From positions 94,786,609 to 94,850,608 of the forward strand of contig NC_133653.1 of NCBI RefSeq assembly GCF_009905375.1: a DNA stretch of 64,000 bases, given 5' to 3'. Shown one piece after another: positions 58,201-64,000 of the stretch. The stretch is from Apium graveolens (taxonomy: Eukaryota > Streptophyta > Magnoliopsida > Apiales > Apiaceae). Numbering within the stretch: position 1 is the stretch's first letter; the number at the start of each line of letters is the position of its first letter. Made by a program: the position numbers and the translations under genes. The notes under the pieces are model-generated. The model was not told the origin of the DNA, did no database searches, and saw only the letters and a program-made list of their open reading frames with translations.

Positions 58201-59311
58201 GACATGCAAGCCTAGCATAAGGTATACCTAGATGATCACTTAGCATGCAAGGAGTTTTATCAAATTTTCACCACAAAATTCAAGTCATTATCACATAAAC
58301 ATGCAAAAATTGAACAAAACAACAAGAATGATTTCAAGGACCATTCATTCGGCTCCCATATGGTCATGGCCGAATGAAATGGATGGAAATGGCCATTAAA
58401 TCATCAAGAGTTTCCTTCTCAAGACTTGGCACTTATCCATTTATTGTAGTCCTCTCGAAAACAACCTTAAATCCATAAGAATCAAGATTGTATTTTGAGT
58501 TTCACTAAAACCTTTACATGCAACCCTTAAACTTAAACTTTCTACTCAAAACTCTTTGAAATATGAATGATCATGATATAGGAAGTAATATTTACTTGTA
58601 TGGAAGGTGGAAACTTGAATGTGGAATGAAGAAAAGGGGAGGGGGTAGGTTTTCGGCTAAAAACCCGAGAGGAGAGGGGGAGGGCCGAGAGGAGAGGGAG
58701 GAGGGAGGAGAAGTGTGGAAATGGTGGAGTGAAAGTGGTGTGTTTGTCATGTTTACTTGGTTTTTATTTGCCCATAAGTGAGTGGATGAGAGAAATTACA
58801 ATAGTAACCTTCCAATCTTAGTTAGGTAGATTTGCATGCAAGGACAAAATAGTAATGTGGCTAGAAAAATGAAAGTGAGTGGGGTTGGAATTGCCCTCCT
58901 TGCCCCTTGGTTGAATGGAAGAGAGTTTGCATGCAAGGGTAATCATGTAATTTGATAATTATTAAGCAACTAATTTCCAAAGATTTATTTTTATATAATA
59001 AAATACAAGTTCAAAAATTATAAAATTTATACCATAAAATAACTTGGATTTTTAGAGACTTTATAAAATCATTTTCAAAATTTTGTGAACAAAATGTCTT
59101 TTAAAAGAAAATTTTTCCAAAGCTTAGAATATTCCTTATAAATCAAAAATAAAGAAATTAAATAAATTCTTGCTTTGAAAAATCATATACTACCCAAAGC
59201 AAATTTATAATGCAGAAATTTTCACTCACACAAACGTACAAGCATTGAATATATTTTTATTTAACTTAATATTATTCACAAATAATATTACATAAAATGC
59301 CGGTCGTAACA
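55263..59311 (-). mobile_element. 5' LTR of the young Tekay element
   Basis: 4049 bases, nearly identical to 45760-49809. The PBS lies next to its left end, which makes it the 5' LTR of a minus-strand element. Confidence 0.95.
58636..58710 (+). repeat. G-rich purine tract in the Tekay 5' LTR
   Basis: Copy of the tract at 49134-49208. The element is transcribed from the other strand, so its own RNA would carry the C-rich version. Confidence 0.7.
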
Positions 59312-59316
59312 CATAT
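59312..59316. repeat. Target-site duplication CATAT, right copy
   Basis: Directly follows the end of the young Tekay element; pairs with 45755-45759. Confidence 0.95.
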
Positions 59317-60102
59317 GAACCCATGGTGACGATGAGTTCTATCATTGGATAATCGTGATCATGGGGTCGTAGCAGATTTACTTTGGATTTCTTTAGTTAA
59401 TTGTTAATACCTTGGTAATGATGGTTGTATGATATCTAGTATAGGTTGTGCTTATTCGTCTTATGTGCGTCGCGGACATATAAGATAGCCTGTTAATCTC
59501 TTGTGAAGCGAAAGTGAATCTTGAGATTTAGAACTTGCCATGCTAGCATAGGTTCATGTATTGGATGCATGATTAGTGGGTAACTCTAACCATTTTACTT
59601 GCCCTGTATAATCATAATGAATAACTTGCGCTTAAATCATTATGTTATCAAATTCTGTAGACATATAGGGTCTCAACATAATTGATGCCTATTCAACTTC
59701 TATCTTAATTGTGGATGCTTGGTATAATGATATTTGTGCAACGAAAGTTGGCTTTTATCAGTTTTGTGTTGTTCGATTAATATCATCACCGTTACATGCT
59801 AAGGGTAATAACAATGACTATTGAAGGAAGTAGTAATGAAGTTATGATCTCATGTGTGTTTAATATTGTTAATTCAAGTGTTATTTAAGTGTTTTATTCC
59901 AGTAGTTAATCGTAGTTAATAATTAGTTAATCAACCTTAAGTGTTATTGTCTTGACATTGAGAAGTAATCATACATTGGTGAGTAAGTCTTAATTAAATA
60001 TAATTAGTCTGAGTCTCTATGGGAACGAACTAGAAATTATTCTATATTACTTGCAAACGCGTATACTTGTGTGAATTATTAGCGCATGCTTTGTGCCTAA
60101 CA
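59317..60102 (+). mobile_element. 3' LTR of Athila copy 2, right part
   Basis: Continues the LTR interrupted at 45759 and matches 35993-36776 of the 5' LTR, ending GTGCCTAACA at 60102. Confidence 0.93.
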
Positions 60103-60107
60103 GTTAG
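60103..60107. repeat. Target-site duplication GTTAG of Athila copy 2, right copy
   Basis: Pairs with 35322-35326. Confidence 0.93.
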
Positions 60108-62176
60108 ATGACTTGTATAGCCACACTTATGATATTGTTTCCTGGGATCATATACAAAAAATGCAAAGTTATTGCTCTTGTTCACTCTAATTTTCCTATT
60201 CCTGATCTTCTTTCTCTTTCCTGCATTCTCAGTCTTGATTTCTTTTATTGGTGTCTTAGAAACTTGGTTGACCATGGGATTCTTCTTAATTTCAGTAGTA
60301 TGAGTGGTTTCTTAATTTTTCTTTTCAGTATCTTCATCTGCAAGTTATTGCTTCATGACCAACTCTTCTTCACTGAAATTGACTTCACATGCCTTGAACA
60401 AAGGTGCATCAACTTTTCTCAGCATAACTGGGACACCTTGATTTGTAATTGCTTTTCATTTGTCACCTTCATTTTTCTTGTTACTGTTCAAGGCATCATA
60501 ATTCAAACCAATAGCTATGTTAGCACATAGTTTGTTTTTCTCATGATACTGTCCAACCAACTGAGATGCATTTCTGAAAGAATTCAGTTTCACCTCATTC
60601 TTCTCCAACTTTTCCCTTAACACAACTTCTATTTCACTTTCACATTTGAGCTTGTTCTTTAAATATTCATTTTCTTACTTGATAGTTTCAAGATCAGTAA
60701 GCTGCAGTTCCAAATCTTACTTCTCAATCTCAAGCTTCTCATTTAACTTTGACAGCCTACTCACTTTCTCAGTAACTGCCACCATACTTGTGTGGATATG
60801 AAACATCTTTACACTCATCTTTTCAACAGTTTCTTTATATTGGCTTGTATTTAAATCAATGGTAAAGAGTTGGTACCTCTGATTTTGATGAGGATGATTC
60901 TCCTTGCTCAAGAGCCATAAGTGCATAGTTTCCAAACTCTTCAGTCTCATCTTCATCATTACTGTCATCCCAACTCTTTCCTTCAACAATGTAAGCCTTT
61001 CCTTGTTGTTTCTTCAAGAAAGCTTCATACTTTTCCTCCAATTCCAAATAGGCTTTATCCTTCTTCACTTTTTTTGGCTTCCCGCTCTCAGTAGAAAAGT
61101 GACCCAACTCATCACAGTTGAAACACCTTATGTTTGATCTGTCAATATATCTAATTTTGTAGCCACCTTTGCTAGCTGAGTTATACTGAGCTTTTGGTTT
61201 TCAATTATTGTTGTTGGAAGTATGTCCCTTGTTCTTGAAAAACCTTGGCTTTTTGAACCTTATGTTAAAAAAATTTTATGCCAAGTAAGCCATGGATTGG
61301 TCCATTTCATCTAGCACATCAAGGATATAGAATTCATCTTCCTCTAGCTCCAAAACAACTTATTTCTGAGGTCCTTTAATTTTTTTTCTCCATCAACATG
61401 AATGACTGGAGCTTGAGCATCTTGTTCATCTTCACTTGCTTCACTGTCATTAAGAACGAAAGCACTGAAACCATTAACCACATGTCCTTGGTTTAACTTT
61501 AATGACTTTATTTGCAACATTTCAAGTTTATAGGTTTTCAAGATCCCATACAACACATCTAGTGTCATTCTGCTCAAGTCTCCTCCTTCTCTAGTTCCTG
61601 ATATTTCTATTCAAGGTGGTCAGGAAGAGCTAGCAAGAACTTTAGGTTAACCTCCCCAGCTTTATAATATTGATCATGAAGTTGCAAGTCATTTATCAAT
61701 CTGTTAAACCTTTCAAAAACTTCAGTAATTCCTTTTTTAGGCTTTGCCATGAAACCCTCATACTGAGACACCAGTATCCTCCTTTGATTTGATCTAACTT
61801 CCTATGTACCCTCACACAAAATCTCAATCTTCTCCCAGATCTGTTTGGTTGTGTCACAGTTGATAATATTATTGTACATGACATTGTCAAGTGACTCTAT
61901 CTGAATTAGTTGCACCCCACTATCCAGAGAGACAATTTCCTTTTCAATTTCAGTATATTTTGAGGGTTCCTTATGAGCATAATGAGATGGGATGACAATG
62001 TCTCCATCAGTAGATTCCTCAACCGTTTCCATAGGAGTAAAAGGGCCATTCTTGAGAATTTGGATATACAGTGGGTTGGCCATCCTTATGAACAACATCA
62101 TCTTCTTTTTTCAAAGTGTATAGTTAATTTTATCAAAGGCTGGAATCTTGATACTGCTTATCTTTTGTGCACTCAT
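60103..62176 (-). pseudogene. gag: Gag of the Sirevirus, N-terminal and middle part
   Basis: An ATG at 62174-62176, 38 bases after the PBS, begins MSAQKISSIKIPAFDKINYT, then TGA in place of an expected TGG. The frame resumes with KMMLFIRMANPLYIQILKNG and ESLDNVMYNNIINCDTTKQI, the usual copia Gag core. Further pieces are LDVLYGILKTYKLEM and a zinc-knuckle block CFNCDELGHFSTESGKP in which the last cysteine is serine. A Lys/Glu-rich coiled-coil part follows (60600-60990), and a second knuckle, CGYTSHL, is cut by the Athila insertion. Frameshifts and stops are frequent. Confidence 0.83.
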
Positions 62177-62213
62177 ACTTCCAAGATCTTTATCTGTTTA
62201 CTTTCAGATTTTT

Positions 62214-62224
62214 CTCTGATACCA
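62214..62224 (-). other. Primer-binding site, initiator tRNA-Met, Sirevirus
   Basis: TGGTATCAGAG on the minus strand, two bases after the LTR end. Confidence 0.88.
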
Positions 62225-62226
62225 CT

Positions 62227-63467
62227 TATTAGATATTGAGTATAACAGGGGGTGAATGTGTTTCTTTGAATTTTTAGCATTTTTAAACAATTTGGTTATT
62301 TGGTGAACAAAATAGTTTCTAACTTGCATAGATATTGTGTTAGAAGAAATAAAACAACAAGCACAATATTTCAAAACTTTCACTTAATTTATATTAATTA
62401 AGTTTGTCTTCCTATAAATTCTGTGTTCTTAAAAATATAAGAACTCAGCTTCTTCCTTGAGAGAATATAAGAAAATATGAATCTCTTTGTTATTTCTTAA
62501 CTAAGGACCAATGCATGCTTTATACACTAGCAACACAGGTTTACAAGACTTGCACTAAAATATACTAAACTCTTTTTTAAAGCAACCTTTTTTAATAATT
62601 TCCATTTCTAGCTTATCAAATATGAGCAAAATCTTGTAGGTCTGTGACCATCCTTTGTCCAGTTAATCTTGGCTCTTGATCTTGTATTCTCCCCAGCTAC
62701 TTTGTAGGCTTTTCAATCTAGTTGATAAATCATTTGTTGACTGATAATCTTGAATCTTGAATTGTTCATATTCTGTATTTGAGAGGCATATTGAGATCTC
62801 CAGTTTATTCTATAGAGAAGTAACATCTCGATAAGTATAATGACTTATCGGGATCTCTGAGTTCTCTATAAATATATTTAACTTGTCGACGTCTCTTGAT
62901 CTTTGCATGTGAAATGACTTGTCGAGATGTATGAGATCTCTACATGTAGAATTGACTTGTCGAGGTCTCTGAGATCTCAATATACATTTTGACTTGTTGA
63001 TATATCTGAGATCTCTAATGAGAAATTGACTTGTCGATATTTCCAATTCTTCATATCTTCATTTGACTTGTCGATATCTCTGAGTTCTCTACATGTAGAA
63101 ATGACTTCTCGATATCTCCAATCTTTACATCTTCATTTGACTTGTCGAGACTTCTCTATAAGCCATTTTAGACTTCTCGATAAGTCATTCTGGACTTCTC
63201 GAATGACTTTTCGATATTGCTTGATCTGTGACTTGTCGATATCTTGACTTGGAACATTTTTCATAAAACAGTTTTATTCAACTCCAAGCTTCTTCACTTT
63301 TCTCTGAGACATGATCATGGCTTGATCTTCTTCCAGAGTTTATTCATTAGTTTGAATTTGTTTACATAAAAATACTCCAGTCTAATCTTCTAACCTTTTT
63401 ACAGACTCAAGTAATACAATACAAAATACAAAATAGATTATCAAACAACTAATTCTTAGGGTTGTCA
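62227..63467 (-). mobile_element. 5' LTR of the Sirevirus
   Basis: On the minus strand it begins TGACAACCCTAAG and ends with CACATTCACCCCCTGTTATA and CTCAATATCTAATA, the typical Sirevirus LTR end, here with TA where CA is expected. Length about 1241 bases. The right end is inferred from the TG; the flank TTGTG could not be matched to a left duplication. Confidence 0.85.
62800..63245 (-). repeat. Array of near-palindromic GACTT-TCGA-AAGTC words in the Sirevirus LTR
   Basis: Words such as GACTTCTCGATAAGTC (63171-63186), GACTTGTCGAGATGT and GACTTGTCGATATCTCTGAG recur roughly every 50-60 bases, linked by GAGATCTCTACATGTAGAA-type spacers. Confidence 0.85.
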
Positions 63468-63473
63468 TTGTGA

Positions 63474-63797
63474 CTTAGTCTTGTTATTGTAAAAGCATGT
63501 CTTGCACAACAACAAGATATTACTATTGAAAGTAATATATGTGTGAGAAGTGATAAGATCACTTTAAAAGAACTAAAAGACTTAGGTGTTACTGGTTCTT
63601 TATTTTCAGGCTCTTCTCAGGACACCGGTCTTCCTAAATCAAAGGTTGATCAAAAGCTCAAAAACATAGTTGAAGATCCATTTCCCAATGATAATGATAT
63701 TCCTGATGAGTTCAGTAGTGACAGTGATGATGATGATTATCCTGATGCAGCTCAACTATTGTTGAATTTGATCCTGATAAATGTTATGGCAACTTGA
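63474..63797 (+). CDS. Unrecognised open frame right of the Sirevirus
   Basis: The frame is open from a TGA at 63471 to a TGA at 63795-63797 with no ATG near its start. It reads ITLKELKDLGVTGSLFSGSS, then KVDQKLKNIVEDPFPNDND and an acidic run EFSSDSDDDDYPD. Composition looks protein-coding, and the end (LLLNLILINVMAT) becomes hydrophobic. It could be an exon of a host gene or a piece of another mobile element. I see no splice sites or domains that decide it. Confidence 0.3.
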   Translation, partial: LSLVIVKACLAQQQDITIESNICVRSDKITLKELKDLGVTGSLFSGSSQDTGLPKSKVDQKLKNIVEDPFPNDNDIPDEFSSDSDDDDYPDAAQLLLNLILINVMAT

Positions 63798-63800
63798 TAC

Positions 63801-64000
63801 ATGTGTGTGTGTGTTAAGAATGCGGAATGTAAAATGAACAAACACAAATAAATACTCAAAATATAATAATTTTATTAATTTTTAATGTTTCTACAACCTA
63901 GGTAATTAAACTTAACTTATGTTTTCTTAGATAATTTCTAAGTGTTTTGCAACTCTAAGCTCTTGAAAAACTCGGACACAAACTGTGCAAAATAATCGCA
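63801..64000. other. AT-rich flank, nothing recognised
   Basis: Starts with a short (GT)n run at about 63803-63814 and then AT-rich sequence with no element end or coding frame that I can support. Confidence 0.4.

Larger units (their letters stand above)
45760..59311 (-). mobile_element. Young full-length Tekay-type chromovirus, 13.55 kb
   Basis: The element has TG...CA ends, two 4.05 kb LTRs, PBS, accessory ORF, one uninterrupted gag-pol frame with C-terminal chromodomain, polypurine tract and a CATAT duplication. By eye the LTRs differ at about 15 single bases and one T-run length in roughly 4050 bases (near 0.4 %), which points to a recent insertion. It lies inside the 3' LTR of Athila copy 2 in opposite orientation. 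It is the only element in the window that appears able to make intact proteins. Confidence 0.96.
35327..60102 (+). mobile_element. Athila-type Ty3/gypsy element, copy 2, complete ends
   Basis: Both LTRs, the PBS, gag, pol, env-like ORF and polypurine tract are present, with GTTAG on both sides. Without the Tekay element inside its 3' LTR it is about 11.2 kb, a normal Athila size. The two LTRs (1450 and 1451 bases) differ by roughly 6-8 % in the stretches I compared by eye, many differences being C/T or G/A. The coding regions carry many stops, a deletion of the reverse-transcriptase active site and integrase active-site changes, so the copy cannot move by itself. Confidence 0.95.
60103..63467 (-). 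mobile_element. Sirevirus, 5' half
   Basis: On the minus strand from 63467: 5' LTR, PBS and gag, continuing across Athila copy 2 into 35326. The first five bases are the GTTAG duplication of the Athila insertion. Confidence 0.9.

Overview
The window is plant nuclear DNA made almost entirely of nested LTR retrotransposons. Three lineages are recognisable: Ty3/gypsy chromoviruses of Tekay type, Ty3/gypsy Athila elements, and a Ty1/copia Sirevirus (SIRE/Maximus type). The base composition is AT-rich, and the primer-binding sites are those of plant elements (initiator tRNA-Met for Tekay and Sirevirus, tRNA-Asp-like for Athila). No host gene, tRNA, rRNA or CRISPR array could be supported. This suggests a repeat-rich flowering-plant genome; I cannot name the species. 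Layout, left to right: (1) 1-18490 is a cluster of decayed Tekay-like sequence. It holds an LTR end with PBS and gag start (T1, 1-2404) and a second internal region (T2, about 2405-12041) ending in a polypurine tract and a 3.77 kb 3' LTR (12042-15815). A 3.97 kb solo LTR in reverse orientation (4439-8410) has a perfect 5-bp target duplication ATATT inside the T2 gag. A further reverse-oriented LTR lies at 15816-18490. (2) 18491-27620 is Athila copy 1 (+), which has lost its 5' part and ends in a complete 3' LTR. (3) 27621-35326 and 60103-63467 are two halves of one Sirevirus (-). (4) 35327-60102 is Athila copy 2 (+), inserted in the Sirevirus gag with target duplication GTTAG. (5) 45760-59311 is a young Tekay element (-), inserted in the 3' LTR of Athila copy 2 with target duplication CATAT. 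It has nearly identical 4.05 kb LTRs and an uninterrupted 1537-residue gag-pol frame. (6) 63468-64000 is flanking sequence with one unrecognised open frame. The insertion order follows from the nesting: Sirevirus first, then the two Athila copies, then Tekay elements in each Athila. Only the young Tekay element looks capable of producing intact proteins. The others carry many stops, mostly of the CAA/CAG to TAA/TAG or CGA to TGA kind expected from decay of methylated cytosine. The most interesting signals are non-coding or accessory. Both Athila copies carry a GC-rich box array followed by a TATA-like site in the LTR, and again upstream of the env-like ORF, and each copy uses its own variant at both sites. 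Both also carry an 8-bp hairpin with two compensatory pair changes in the 3' non-coding region. Three Tekay-like elements share an accessory ORF between the PBS and gag. Large LTRs lie as inverted repeats that could give long hairpin RNA.
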